NCBI GenBank assembly: GCA_009840005.1
Contig: VXOR01000076.1
Span: forward strand, 23,209-87,208
Direction of reading: 5' to 3'
From: Gemmatimonadota bacterium
GTDB taxonomy: Bacteria; Latescibacterota; UBA2968; UBA8231
Length of the DNA: 64,000 nt
This document shows, piece after piece, positions 1 through 8,931 of this stretch. Position numbers and translations under genes: made by a program. Position 1 is the stretch's first letter. Every line of letters starts with the position of its first letter. The notes under the pieces were generated by a model. That model made no database searches. It was not told the DNA's origin and saw only the letters and a program-made list of their open reading frames with translations.

Positions 1-25
1 TGCATGGTTTCTCCCTGCAAGCGTG

Positions 26-47
26 ACGCCGGGTTGCAACCCGGCGT
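26..47. repeat. 22-bp perfect palindrome
   Basis: Perfect inverted repeat centred on TTGCAA: ACGCCGGGTT is followed directly by its reverse complement. It lies about 50 bp before the first gene. It has no T-tract, so it is not a clear terminator. It could be a REP-like hairpin or an operator for the acetyltransferase gene. Confidence 0.5.
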
Positions 48-99
48 GCGTTCTGTAAGTTTCGTTAGAAGTTACGAGGAGGCAGAATGGGGAGCAACA

Positions 100-1377
100 A
101 TGAACAATTCCACGCTTTTTGACACTTCTTATCAGCGCCGCAAGTGGGCGCTGCTAGAGCGGCTGCTAGAGCGGCTGGTGCCAATCTACACTACAGAGGA
201 GGTCGCCGCGCTGCGCATCGACGCGGTTGATCGGGACATTCTCTCACAGCGCTCTGGGCGCGGGTTTGTCAATCGCGATTTGCTGGAGACGGTGTTGGGC
301 AACTTGCTCGAATGCGTCGCCCCTGGCTCGCACAATGCCCTCGGGCCGGGGCACCAAAACCCGTCGCTCGACGAGGCCATCGGCGAGATCGCCGACCAGC
401 TCTACGCGATGATCGCGCAGTCGCTGTTGGCGGCCGGTGAGAGCGAAGGCGTTGAAGAAAAGGCCCTGATGAACACCATCTGCTTGCTGTGGGAATTGCC
501 CGACTACAAGGTGCGCGCTCACTGGAACCGCTTTGCCGCGCTTAGGGATCCGGCCGTTTGGGACGCCTATTTGCTCGACAATTGTGGGTTGGCTCAGGAG
601 CAGCTACTCAAGATCGACTTCCGGGTTGCCTTGGAAGAGACCATTCGCCGCCGCGACTTCGACCACTATCGCCGCTTCCTCAGCAAGCTGGAGTGCGATT
701 TCATTTTCGACTACCAGATGCAGCTCGTGATGAGCACCTATCCGGGCTGGCGGGTACTGTTCTACCACGACATTGCCCACGCCCTAACGCGCTCTGGCTC
801 GGTAGCAGGCGAATCCGAGTTGACGCGGCGGCCGGTGCCCTTGCTGCCACGGGCCATTTCCGAGTTGGGGGGACGCTACTATCAGGCGGATATCCATCCC
901 GAAACGCAAATGGGCGATGCCAACTTTCTCGACCATCCCCATCGCGGCATAACTACCGGACAGACGGGTATTATCGGCAGCGGGTGCCACATTTATCCGT
1001 GTACTTTGGGCGGCCTCAGCGGCAAGGTGCAGCAGCGCCATCCCATCATTGGCGATTACGTGTTTATTGGCACGGACGCCGGGATTTTCGGCTCCGTGCA
1101 AGTAGGCGACCGCACGGCTATTGGAGCCAACACTGAAATCAACGGCATCGTCGCGATTGGCGCGGATTGCCGGATTGGCGTGTCGGTATCTATCGGTACG
1201 ATCATAGCGAGGGCTGTGCGGCCTGGCGCGATTAAATTGGGGGCCGGGGTGCGTGTGGGGGCTGGCACCGTCATTGAGAATGATTCGCCGCTCGAATTAG
1301 TCATTCCCGACCAAGCGGCGATTCCAGTGCGCAGCCACGTGGTCAACGATGGCGGCGGCGGGCCGAAATTCGTGTAG
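100..1377 (+). CDS. cysE: Serine O-acetyltransferase-like protein (EpsC/CysE type)
   Basis: The 425-aa protein probably acetylates L-serine with acetyl-CoA, the first step of cysteine synthesis, in the cytoplasm. The C-terminal third is a left-handed beta-helix of hexapeptide repeats (GTDAGI, GANTEI and similar). The segment ADIHPETQMG...FLDHPHRG matches the family region IHP...LDH that carries the catalytic Asp and His, followed by TLGG and RHP-IGD motifs typical of serine acetyltransferases. The N-terminal half is a long helical extension, so the protein exceeds the usual 180-310 aa. YPGWRVLFYHDIAHAL resembles the EpsC-type subfamily. I chose the ATG at 100, behind GGGGAG; an open frame continues upstream but has no better ribosome site. 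No cysK is visible nearby. Confidence 0.82.
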   Translation: MNNSTLFDTSYQRRKWALLERLLERLVPIYTTEEVAALRIDAVDRDILSQRSGRGFVNRDLLETVLGNLLECVAPGSHNALGPGHQNPSLDEAIGEIADQLYAMIAQSLLAAGESEGVEEKALMNTICLLWELPDYKVRAHWNRFAALRDPAVWDAYLLDNCGLAQEQLLKIDFRVALEETIRRRDFDHYRRFLSKLECDFIFDYQMQLVMSTYPGWRVLFYHDIAHALTRSGSVAGESELTRRPVPLLPRAISELGGRYYQADIHPETQMGDANFLDHPHRGITTGQTGIIGSGCHIYPCTLGGLSGKVQQRHPIIGDYVFIGTDAGIFGSVQVGDRTAIGANTEINGIVAIGADCRIGVSVSIGTIIARAVRPGAIKLGAGVRVGAGTVIENDSPLELVIPDQAAIPVRSHVVNDGGGGPKFV

Positions 1378-1407
1378 GGGTAGTGAAGCCAATGGAGACT
1401 TATGTGA

Positions 1408-1437
1408 TTGACAGCCCATAAGTTAAGTAAGTATAAT
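1408..1437 (+). promoter_or_regulatory. Sigma70-type promoter, both boxes consensus
   Basis: TTGACA at 1408-1413 and TATAAT at 1432-1437 are both perfect, with an 18-bp spacer. It lies 57 bp before the start of the DUF2236 gene, in a 116-bp gap with no other gene. Transcription should begin near 1444. Confidence 0.75.
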
Positions 1438-1493
1438 AGGTTGGAGTTGTGAGAATAAAGGTTCTTCCAGCTTATTAGACTAAATGATACAAG

Positions 1494-2696
1494 GTGTCAA
1501 GATTTAATAGGTTTCGCCGAATGCAAATACCTACTGCATACCAGCCCGGCTACGAAAAGGCCCGCGCCTCCAACCCTGAGCTTGCCGATAAATACATCGA
1601 GTACACGCTCATCGGCGATCCCGAAGCCGATGCCTTGGTCAATGCAATAGCTACCGCCGACCAAGAGCAGCAGGCCGAGTTCATCCGGGCTGGGATGGAT
1701 GAGGATGCGGCGGCCTTGCGCTCGGTGCCGCCGGCAGTGAGGGAATTTTTTGATCGGATTGGGACGCCGCCGGAGTGGTTCGATCCACAGGTAGTGTATG
1801 CTGGATGCCGCAAATTCCACGCTTACTCAGACCTGTTTCTCACCGCGTTTGTCACGGATATCATCGTCCGGGGTTTCACGACGCTAATCAGCCAATCGTT
1901 CTTCATTACGGGGAGGCTGACTGATCGGGGTGTGCGGCGGTTGCGGCAGAATATCCGGCATCTTTTGGAGATTATGTTGCCAGGCGGCCTAGAGCGGCAT
2001 GGCGAGGGTTGGAAACTGTCCGTCCGCCTCCGGCTGGTACACGCACGGGTCAGGCAACAGTTGCTCGCTTCTGAAGACTGGGACCAAGAAGCGCACGGAA
2101 TGCCGCTTAGTGCTGCTCACATTGCGCTCGCGTCCTGTAACTTCTCTGGAATGATGCTGCGGTCAGCCGAGAGGATTGGAGCGCGTCTGAACGATGAAGA
2201 GCGCGATAGCTTTATGCAAATCTGGCGCTACGCCGCTTGGCTGATGGGGGTGCCCGACGCGCTCATATTCCGCAATGAGGACGAAGCCTGCGAAACATTT
2301 CGCGTGGGCTACATGTGTGAGCCGCCCCTCGGTGTGGAGGCCATTGCTATGGCAAATTCGGTGATTAACTCGGCTCCCTTAGTGATCGGCATTGAAGACA
2401 AAGACGAGCGCAAGGCCCTGCTTAGCTATGGATACCGCCTTTCGCGCGCACTGTTAGGAGACGAGCTCGCCGACCAACTCATGTTCCCAAAAAGTCGGAC
2501 GACTGGGGCGTTGGTGTATTTGCGGCTGCGGCGCAGAATCCAAGAGGTTATTGATGCCCTTAGGGGACCCGGGCAGCGTGCCAAAGATCTGCGCACGCAA
2601 AATTTTATGACCATGCTCGATATATCTGTGCTCGATGAAGAGGGGATAAGTTACCGACTGCCCGACGAGCTACACGGAGACGCGTCGCGTTGGTGA
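1494..2696 (+). CDS. DUF2236 (MpaB/latex-clearing-protein type) oxygenase-like protein
   Basis: The 400-aa protein belongs by pattern to the DUF2236 family, which includes the haem-dependent rubber oxygenase Lcp and fungal MpaB. Visible marks are the helical core with LTAFVTDIIVRG, then ITGRLTDRGVRRL, and the conserved RLVHARVR segment near residue 183, whose His corresponds to the haem-ligand position in Lcp. HGMPLS and the WRYAAWLMGV helix follow. There is no signal peptide, so it is probably cytoplasmic. The substrate is unknown; many family members are uncharacterised. The start is GTG at 1494 with a weak ribosome site; ATG at 1521 is an alternative. It appears to be transcribed alone from the strong promoter just upstream. 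Confidence 0.75.
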   Translation: MSRFNRFRRMQIPTAYQPGYEKARASNPELADKYIEYTLIGDPEADALVNAIATADQEQQAEFIRAGMDEDAAALRSVPPAVREFFDRIGTPPEWFDPQVVYAGCRKFHAYSDLFLTAFVTDIIVRGFTTLISQSFFITGRLTDRGVRRLRQNIRHLLEIMLPGGLERHGEGWKLSVRLRLVHARVRQQLLASEDWDQEAHGMPLSAAHIALASCNFSGMMLRSAERIGARLNDEERDSFMQIWRYAAWLMGVPDALIFRNEDEACETFRVGYMCEPPLGVEAIAMANSVINSAPLVIGIEDKDERKALLSYGYRLSRALLGDELADQLMFPKSRTTGALVYLRLRRRIQEVIDALRGPGQRAKDLRTQNFMTMLDISVLDEEGISYRLPDELHGDASRW

Positions 2697-2851
2697 GACC
2701 GGGTTCTATAGCAGTCCTACATCATGTACAAGGTGATCCGCAGATGGACGCAGATAGACGCAGAATAGGATGCACAAGACGGTCCACCGCTATCATTCCG
2801 GTTTGCTATATGATCCGCAACATGTCCCATCCGATGCGCTAGAAAATACCT

Positions 2852-5134
2852 ATGCAATTGGAACGCTATATCGCTGCCATTCTGCGCCGTCGGTGGCTGG
2901 TCGTCGTGTTCGCAACGCTGGTCATGCTCGCCATCACGACAGGTGTTCGCTTTATCACCGTTACCAACGATTATCGCGTTCTGTTCAGCGAAGACAATCC
3001 GCAGCTCGCCGCGTTCGACGCCTTGGAGAATACGTATTCCGTCTCTAATGCTGCACTGATTGCCATTGCACCCCGAGATGGCTCGGTGTTTACCCGCGAG
3101 GCGCTTGGCGCGATTGAGGAACTGACCGAAGCTGCGTGGCGCGTGCCTTATTCCAGTCGCGTCAACTCCCTTACCAACTATACCCACAGCGAAGCACTCG
3201 AGGACGATTTGGTCGTCGCGCCGCTCGTTGAGGACGCATCTGCACGGAGCGATACCGATGTGAGGCGAATCGAAAAGATCGCGCTGGATGCTACCGAAAT
3301 CGCCGGACGTTTGGTCGCCCACGACGGACGCACGGCCGGGGTGGCTATCAATTTTATCCTGCCTGAAAACCCAGATCAGGCCGTGATCGAAATTACCGAC
3401 TACCTCCATTCGGTCCTAGCCGAGGCCCGCGCGAACCACCCAGACATTGATTATTACATGACCGGTGATGTCGTCATGCACCGGGCGTTCTCCGATGTTA
3501 CGAAGAGCGACATGGAGACCCTGACACCGATTGTGTTTCTCATCATCGTAGGTGCCTCCATTATTCTCCTGCGTTCGACTCTCAGCACGTTGGCCATTGT
3601 CGCCGTGCTCGTGTTTGTCATCAATACCACCATGGGGTTTGCTGGCTGGAATGGCGTGGTGTTCAGCCCCACCAACGCCGGTGTGCCGATCATTGTTATG
3701 GTGATCGCCATCGCGGATTCGATCCACGTCGTTACGAGTGTTTTACTGGGCATGAGGCGAGGTCTGGACCGAAACGTAGCGATTGTCGAATCTATCCGCA
3801 TTAATGCCTATCCGGTATTTATCACCTCGGTAACAACGGCAATTGGATTCCTCAGCCTGAACGCCTCGGATTCGCCGCCGTTTCACGTCTTGGGCAACTA
3901 CGTGGCGTTTGGCGTATTGTGCGCTCTCATATACACCATGACGCTCTTGCCGGCGTTGCTGTCGATTCTGCCGTTGCGCGCACGCCGCGTCCAGTCCGAG
4001 GGAACGGCGTTCTTCGACCGCTTCGCCGACTTTGTCATTGCGCGGAGAACATTCCTGCTTGGCTCCGTCTCCTTGGTGATCGTCGTGCTGATAATCGGCA
4101 TTCCCCGCATTGAGCTAAGCGACAACATGGCGCAGTACTTTGATGATCGCTACGAGTTTCGGCGCGACACGGATTATGTCATTGATAACCTGACCGGGTT
4201 AGACAAGCTGGAATATTCGCTGAGTGCAGGGCGCGAAGGCGGCATTACCGATCCCGACTATCTGCGCAAGGTCGATGCGTTCGCCGAATGGTACCGACAG
4301 CAACCCGAAGTGACCCATGTCCAAGCGTTTTCGGACATTATGAAGCGTCTCAACAAGAACATGCACGGCGATGATCCAGCCTTCTATCGCTTGCCCGATG
4401 ACCCAGACCTCGCGGCGCAGTACCTGTTGCTCTACGAGCTTTCGCTGCCGTTTGGCAGCGATCTCAACAACCGCATCGACGTCGCCAAATCCGCTACGCG
4501 TCTGGTCGTGACGACCAAAAATGCGTGGTCGCGCGATATACGCGAACTCGACGAGCGCGCCCAGGTCTGGCTGAGCGCCAATGCACCCGCTTTTGTCCAA
4601 GAAGCATCGGGCCTGAGCGTCGTTTTTGCCCACCTGTCGCTGCGCAATATAAACAGCATGTTGCGGGGTACGATCACGGCTATGGTGCTCATTTCGTTCA
4701 TTCTGATTTGGATTTTCAAGAGCGTGCGGATCGGGCTTCTCAGTCTGCTGCCCAACTTTATTCCCGCCATTATGAGCTTTGGCTTGTGGGGCTATCTCGT
4801 CGGCCACGTGGGCATTGCGTCCTCGGTGGTCATCGCCGTTGTCTTCGGGATTGTCGTAGATGATACCGTTCATTTTTTGAGCAAGTATCTGAAGGCCCGG
4901 AGGGAGGGCCTCCCAGCCCCCGAGGCCGTGCGCTCTACCTTCCATATGGTGGGGCACGCGTTATGGACGACGACTGCGGTTTTGTCGGTAGGCTTTCTGG
5001 TGTTTGCCACCTCGGGCTTTGAGGTGAGTTGGGCGCTCGGACTTTTGGTTACGATCACGATTGTCTTCGCGCTTGTCGCCGATTTTTTACTCCTGCCAAC
5101 GCTGCTGATTGCCATCGACCGGAGAAATTCATGA
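2852..5134 (+). CDS. RND/MMPL-family exporter
   Basis: This 760-aa inner-membrane protein has the MMPL/RND layout. One transmembrane helix near residue 20 is followed by a periplasmic loop, then about five helices (residues 220-370). A second helix, a second loop and a final five-helix bundle to the C-terminus complete the duplicated half. TGDVVMHRAF and SDMETLTPIV are typical of the 'predicted exporter, RND superfamily' group that includes the hopanoid transporter HpnN. It uses the proton gradient; the cargo is probably a lipid or other hydrophobic molecule, judging from the LolA-like gene that follows. It overlaps the next gene by ATGA, implying translational coupling. The start ATG lacks a clear ribosome site. 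The 155 bp upstream hold only a short degenerate direct repeat. Confidence 0.85.
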   Translation: MQLERYIAAILRRRWLVVVFATLVMLAITTGVRFITVTNDYRVLFSEDNPQLAAFDALENTYSVSNAALIAIAPRDGSVFTREALGAIEELTEAAWRVPYSSRVNSLTNYTHSEALEDDLVVAPLVEDASARSDTDVRRIEKIALDATEIAGRLVAHDGRTAGVAINFILPENPDQAVIEITDYLHSVLAEARANHPDIDYYMTGDVVMHRAFSDVTKSDMETLTPIVFLIIVGASIILLRSTLSTLAIVAVLVFVINTTMGFAGWNGVVFSPTNAGVPIIVMVIAIADSIHVVTSVLLGMRRGLDRNVAIVESIRINAYPVFITSVTTAIGFLSLNASDSPPFHVLGNYVAFGVLCALIYTMTLLPALLSILPLRARRVQSEGTAFFDRFADFVIARRTFLLGSVSLVIVVLIIGIPRIELSDNMAQYFDDRYEFRRDTDYVIDNLTGLDKLEYSLSAGREGGITDPDYLRKVDAFAEWYRQQPEVTHVQAFSDIMKRLNKNMHGDDPAFYRLPDDPDLAAQYLLLYELSLPFGSDLNNRIDVAKSATRLVVTTKNAWSRDIRELDERAQVWLSANAPAFVQEASGLSVVFAHLSLRNINSMLRGTITAMVLISFILIWIFKSVRIGLLSLLPNFIPAIMSFGLWGYLVGHVGIASSVVIAVVFGIVVDDTVHFLSKYLKARREGLPAPEAVRSTFHMVGHALWTTTAVLSVGFLVFATSGFEVSWALGLLVTITIVFALVADFLLLPTLLIAIDRRNS

Positions 5135-5946
5135 TTTCCACGCGATCCATGCTGCCGTTTTTTGCGCTTTGTCTGCTCACTTTGACTTGTCTCGGCGCGA
5201 CAACATCCGCTCATTCCGAGAGTCCCACTCCCGAGGAGACTGGACTGAAAATCGCCCAGGATTCCCGCGCTCGCGAGACAGGTTTTGGCAACTTTACGGC
5301 CCAACAAACCATGGTGCTGCGCAACAAGCACGGGCAAGAGAGCCGACGCCAGCTCCGGGTAAAGGTTCTCGAAGTCCCCGACGATGGCGACAAGAGCTTG
5401 TTTGTGTTCAATGAGCCGCGCGATGTTGAGGGAACGGCGTTGCTGATTCACGCGCATCGGGAAAGCGCGGACGACCAATGGCTCTATTTACCCGCGCTGA
5501 AACGAGTCAAGCGCATTAGTTCGTCGAACCGCTCCGGCTCCTTCATGGGCAGCGAATTTGCCTATGAAGACCTGACCGCCGAAGCCGTGGAGAAATTTAC
5601 CTATCGCTACCTGCGCGACGAGGCTTGCGGCGATTTGACCTGCACGGTCACCGAACGCGTTCCCGTCGATAAGAAATCCGGCTATAGCCGTCAGGTGGTC
5701 TGGCGCGACAAGGACGAGCTGCGCGTGTGGAAAGTGGAGTACTACGACCGCAAGGATGCCCATTTGAAGACGCTCACGCTGGGGAACTACCAGCAGTACC
5801 TGGAGCGTTACTGGCGCGCTGGCGAGATGGCGATGGAAAATCATCTGACTGGGAAAAGCACCGTTTTGACCTGGACGGATTTTCAATTCCAAACAGATCT
5901 CGACGACCGCGATTTTACGCGCACCGGGCTGAAACGGGCGCGTTGA
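5131..5946 (+). CDS. LolA-like outer-membrane lipoprotein-sorting family protein
   Basis: The 271-aa protein starts with a clear Sec signal (MISTRS, a hydrophobic stretch, then TSAHSE). The mature part has the LolA_like pattern of MMPL-associated 'outer membrane lipoprotein-sorting' proteins: an opening strand NFTAQQTMVLRNK, the segment FVFNEPRDVEGTALL, and WLYLPALKRVKRI. It is expected to be periplasmic and to shelter a lipid in its half-barrel. Its start overlaps the RND exporter stop (ATGA), and its own stop overlaps the next start (TGATG). The three genes therefore form one tightly coupled operon in which this protein would carry cargo from the inner-membrane exporter to the outer-membrane barrel. 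That route is inference from gene order. Confidence 0.82.
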   Translation: MISTRSMLPFFALCLLTLTCLGATTSAHSESPTPEETGLKIAQDSRARETGFGNFTAQQTMVLRNKHGQESRRQLRVKVLEVPDDGDKSLFVFNEPRDVEGTALLIHAHRESADDQWLYLPALKRVKRISSSNRSGSFMGSEFAYEDLTAEAVEKFTYRYLRDEACGDLTCTVTERVPVDKKSGYSRQVVWRDKDELRVWKVEYYDRKDAHLKTLTLGNYQQYLERYWRAGEMAMENHLTGKSTVLTWTDFQFQTDLDDRDFTRTGLKRAR

Positions 5947-7187
5947 TGCTACTTCGCGCTGTCTGGATTTTGGCCTTGGTCTTTGCCGTCGAGGCGCGGG
6001 CCGGAATCGAGATTGACCACGAGTTTTCCGGGCATTTGAACGGCGAAAGCCGCTGGTTCCCTGAAGCCGGCGCTCATCCCGGCCAACGCTCCCATGCGAG
6101 CGGCTTTGTTGCAGTGCCCCAACTCTACCTTGAAGACGCCGAGGGTAGAAGCCTCACGCTCGCTCCGTTCTTCCGCTACGACAACACCGACTCACGCCGC
6201 ACCCATGCCGACTTGCGCGAAGCCTATCTGCTGCTATTTGGCGGAATCGGCGATGGCGAATGGGAGCTGCGCCTGGGCGTCGATCAGGTGTTCTGGGGCG
6301 TCACCGAGTCGCAGCACTTGGTCGATATCGTCAACCAAGTCGATTTCGTCGAACATCCGGCCGGAGAGGCCAAGTTAGGGCAACCCATGGTCCATTTCAC
6401 CTGGTCCAGTGATTGGGGTGTGATGGAAATACTGGGCCTACCCTATCACCGCGCCCGCACCTTTCCGGGCCGAGCGGGCCGCCTGCGCCTGCCGCTCGTG
6501 GTAGAAGACGAGCATATCGAGTACGAGCGCGCGGCCAAGGAGCGGCACGTGGATTTCGCCGCCCGCTACAGTCACAGTTTTGGACTTCTCGATATGGGTG
6601 TGAGCGCATTCGAGGGCACTAGCCGAGAGCCTGCTTTGAAGCTGCTATTGGACCGTAGCGGCACGCCGGTCTTAGGTCAGTACTACGCGCAGATTCGTCA
6701 GTTTGGGCTGGACGCTCAGCTAACGGTCGGCTCTTGGTTGTTCAAGCTGGAGGCTATCCAGCGCGCCGGTGCTCGCAACCTGTCCGGCCGGGAAGAGGAT
6801 TACGTTGCGTCCGTTGTTGGCGGCGAGTACACGTTCTATTCCGTCTTTGGCTCGGCTGCCGATCTCAGTCTGCTCGGCGAGTGGAATTACGACGGCCGGG
6901 GCCGCAATGCGACCCCAAGCCGCTCGCCCAACACGCTCGAAAACGATCTCTTCTGCGCCGCTCGCCTTGCGCTCAACGATGTTCAGAGCAGTGAAATTGT
7001 CGCTAGTATGCTGGGGGATGTGGACCGTTCTACCCGCGCATTGGCGGTCGCGTTGGAGCGACGCATTGCTGACCAGTGGTCGGCGAACTTAGAAGCGATC
7101 TATCTCCTCAATATCGACCGAGCGGATATCCACTACGAGACCCGACGCGACAGCTTCATCGATCTGAGCTTGGCGTATAATTTCTAG
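5946..7187 (+). CDS. Outer-membrane beta-barrel protein of the RND-LolA operon
   Basis: 413 aa beginning with a signal peptide (LLRAVWILALVFAVEARA, cleavage after ARA). The mature chain is rich in alternating polar/hydrophobic strands with aromatic ends and finishes with LSLAYNF, a C-terminal phenylalanine typical of barrels inserted by BamA. No catalytic motif is seen. It most resembles hypothetical barrel proteins encoded after MMPL exporters and LolA-like proteins. A likely role is outer-membrane receptor or channel for the exported lipid, but this rests on context only. The start ATG overlaps the preceding stop, so translation is coupled. The 109 bp after it contain no clear terminator. 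Confidence 0.7.
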   Translation: MLLRAVWILALVFAVEARAGIEIDHEFSGHLNGESRWFPEAGAHPGQRSHASGFVAVPQLYLEDAEGRSLTLAPFFRYDNTDSRRTHADLREAYLLLFGGIGDGEWELRLGVDQVFWGVTESQHLVDIVNQVDFVEHPAGEAKLGQPMVHFTWSSDWGVMEILGLPYHRARTFPGRAGRLRLPLVVEDEHIEYERAAKERHVDFAARYSHSFGLLDMGVSAFEGTSREPALKLLLDRSGTPVLGQYYAQIRQFGLDAQLTVGSWLFKLEAIQRAGARNLSGREEDYVASVVGGEYTFYSVFGSAADLSLLGEWNYDGRGRNATPSRSPNTLENDLFCAARLALNDVQSSEIVASMLGDVDRSTRALAVALERRIADQWSANLEAIYLLNIDRADIHYETRRDSFIDLSLAYNF

Positions 7188-7296
7188 CCTGTCCGATTCG
7201 CGTCCGACCCACCAAAGAACAACTATCCGGGATTTATCCCAACGGTTCCTTTTTGCGGATACCTTTGTCGCCTAGGAAGCAACTATAAGGGTGATC

Positions 7297-8634
7297 ATGG
7301 AACGGTATGGAGAAAATTGCGTGCAGAAGGCTGCTGCTGGCGACTCGGCGGCATTTGGTCTGCTCGTCGAAGAACACACGCCGTGGTTGCTGGTGCGGCT
7401 CGCCCGCAGGCTGGGCGCGCAAGAGGCGGCAGAGGACGTCCTGCAGGAGGCGTTCATTGCTGCGTACCAGCAGCTAGCAGAGCTGCGCGCTCCCGAGCGG
7501 TTCGGCGCTTGGCTGTGCTCGATCGCGGACAACAAAGCGCGCATGTGGCAGCGTCGTCGTATCACGCAACTCAATCTGCTGGATCAGCTCGACTTAGCGG
7601 CACCGCCCGAGCAGGAGAAGGAGGAGATCAGGGCATTGGTGCGGAAGGCGATTGGACGGTTGAGTGACTCCCACCGAGACGTGATCGTCCACCACTACCT
7701 CAAGGGCTATTCGTATCAGCAGACAGCAATTTTGCTGGACCTCCAAACCGGAGTGGTAAAGAGCCGTCTGCAAAAGGCCCGGAAACGCCTGCAAAAGGAG
7801 ATCATAGCGATGGCGGAATCTAGCACGGCACAGACATTCGAACTCGGCCCGGACGATCTGGCCGGACTGCGTCACGTAGCTCGCTTCACAAGCGACGATC
7901 CCCAGCGGCTCATTATGCACTGCGTCTGTCTCGACGCTGGCGGCAGAGTTGTCGCAACGGACGGCTCGCGGCTGCTCAACTGGTCGAGTAAGGGGCTCGC
8001 GTCGTTGCCAGCTCCGGTAATCCTCGATTCGCTGAAAGCTGAAATGATCCCGGAGACCGACTCGGCAACGCTGATTCTCGAGGAGGAATCGGCTACGTTG
8101 CAGACCGCGGACGGCCGCAGAGTGACGTTCCCTGCAATTTCTGGACCGTACCTCAAGTACCAAGAGGCCGTCGGCACTCCCGGTCCGATCATGGCGGTCG
8201 TGCGCAGCGAGCGCCTGATGGCCTGCTTGGAGGAGATTGAGCCGTTCGTCAGAGAGCGCCACGAACTGGGGAAAAGTGGCTGGAAGTACGTGCCCCGCGT
8301 AGAGATGCGGATGTCGAGCACAGAGGGGAGACTGGCGTTGCGGACGACGCGGGATCAGGGGTTCAGTCGGACTGGAGAAAATGCGGACGACCTGCACGAT
8401 GACAACCTCCCGGACTGGGAGCATTCCGTGAGTTGCCCTGCTGATGTGACGAGTATCGATGATGAAGGATCATTTCGCGTTGACCTCAATCACGATTTTC
8501 TCAAAACGATTGTGGAGGCCCTGAAAGACGCGGCAGAGGAGATACGGATATATTTTGAGCATCGTGAGGCACCTCTTCACTTTGAGGTGGGAGAGGACCA
8601 CCACGCTGCTGTACTCATGCCGATGAAGCCGTAA
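7297..8634 (+). CDS. ECF sigma factor fused to a sliding-clamp (DnaN)-like domain
   Basis: 445 aa. Residues about 10-88 are sigma region 2 (AEDVLQEAFIAAYQQL, ERFGAWLCSIADNKAR). Residues about 111-168 are region 4, a helix-turn-helix (LSDSHRDVIVHHYLKGYSYQ, then GVVKSRLQKARKRL). The remaining 270 residues resemble DNA polymerase III beta subunit. VVATDGSRL at 218-226 matches the clamp hallmark VATDGHRL, and FPAISGPYLKY sits where clamps have FPDY. FRVDLNHDFLKTIVEAL and the terminal VLMPMKP match the last clamp domain (YVVMPMRL). About two of the three clamp domains appear present. The ATG at 7297 follows AAGG by 6 nt. It stands alone, with no anti-sigma gene beside it. Sigma activity with a clamp-derived sensing or DNA-tethering module is inferred. 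Confidence 0.8.
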   Translation: MERYGENCVQKAAAGDSAAFGLLVEEHTPWLLVRLARRLGAQEAAEDVLQEAFIAAYQQLAELRAPERFGAWLCSIADNKARMWQRRRITQLNLLDQLDLAAPPEQEKEEIRALVRKAIGRLSDSHRDVIVHHYLKGYSYQQTAILLDLQTGVVKSRLQKARKRLQKEIIAMAESSTAQTFELGPDDLAGLRHVARFTSDDPQRLIMHCVCLDAGGRVVATDGSRLLNWSSKGLASLPAPVILDSLKAEMIPETDSATLILEEESATLQTADGRRVTFPAISGPYLKYQEAVGTPGPIMAVVRSERLMACLEEIEPFVRERHELGKSGWKYVPRVEMRMSSTEGRLALRTTRDQGFSRTGENADDLHDDNLPDWEHSVSCPADVTSIDDEGSFRVDLNHDFLKTIVEALKDAAEEIRIYFEHREAPLHFEVGEDHHAAVLMPMKP

Positions 8635-8667
8635 CGTGTCGTATGGATGTATTTTGGGGACGATTGG

Positions 8668-8931
8668 TTAGGAGATGAGTCGGTCATACTCAGAATGTGG
8701 GCCGATCCAAAACCAAGTGATCGTATCCCCCTCTTTGAGTCCTAATGCTCTCCACTGCCGTCCGATACGCACTGAATAGACAAAGGGCTTTCCTTTTACT
8801 GGTTTAAAGGAAAGCCCTGGTTGATCCGGATTTTTGCGCCATCTCTTATAGACGACTGCCGCCCTAGTTTGAACGGTCTTGGGGAGCTGATAATAGGCAT
8901 CCCAGAAACCAGGGTGAGTCTTTGATCTCAT
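8668..8931 (-). CDS. RelE/ParE-superfamily toxin
   Basis: An 87-aa basic protein with the RelE/ParE pattern: an N-terminal helix pair (FWDAYYQLPKTVQTRAAVVYKRW), then strands with FKPVKGKPFVYSVRIGRQWRALG and a C-terminal HSEYDRLI. Family members cleave ribosome-bound mRNA or poison gyrase; the sequence alone does not decide which. It overlaps the antitoxin gene by ATGA, antitoxin first, the usual order in which the antitoxin is made in excess and the pair represses itself. Confidence 0.75.
   Translation of the reverse strand: MRSKTHPGFWDAYYQLPKTVQTRAAVVYKRWRKNPDQPGLSFKPVKGKPFVYSVRIGRQWRALGLKEGDTITWFWIGPHSEYDRLIS

Noticed and set aside
2735..2768. Possible small repeat element (GACGCAGATAGACGCAGA)
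   Set aside because: Two short degenerate direct repeats only, with no ends or second copy in the window.
4199..4957. Open frame antisense to the RND exporter (and similar ones at 2717-3409)
   Set aside because: Composition artefact; no ribosome site or family motif, while the sense strand encodes transmembrane repeats.
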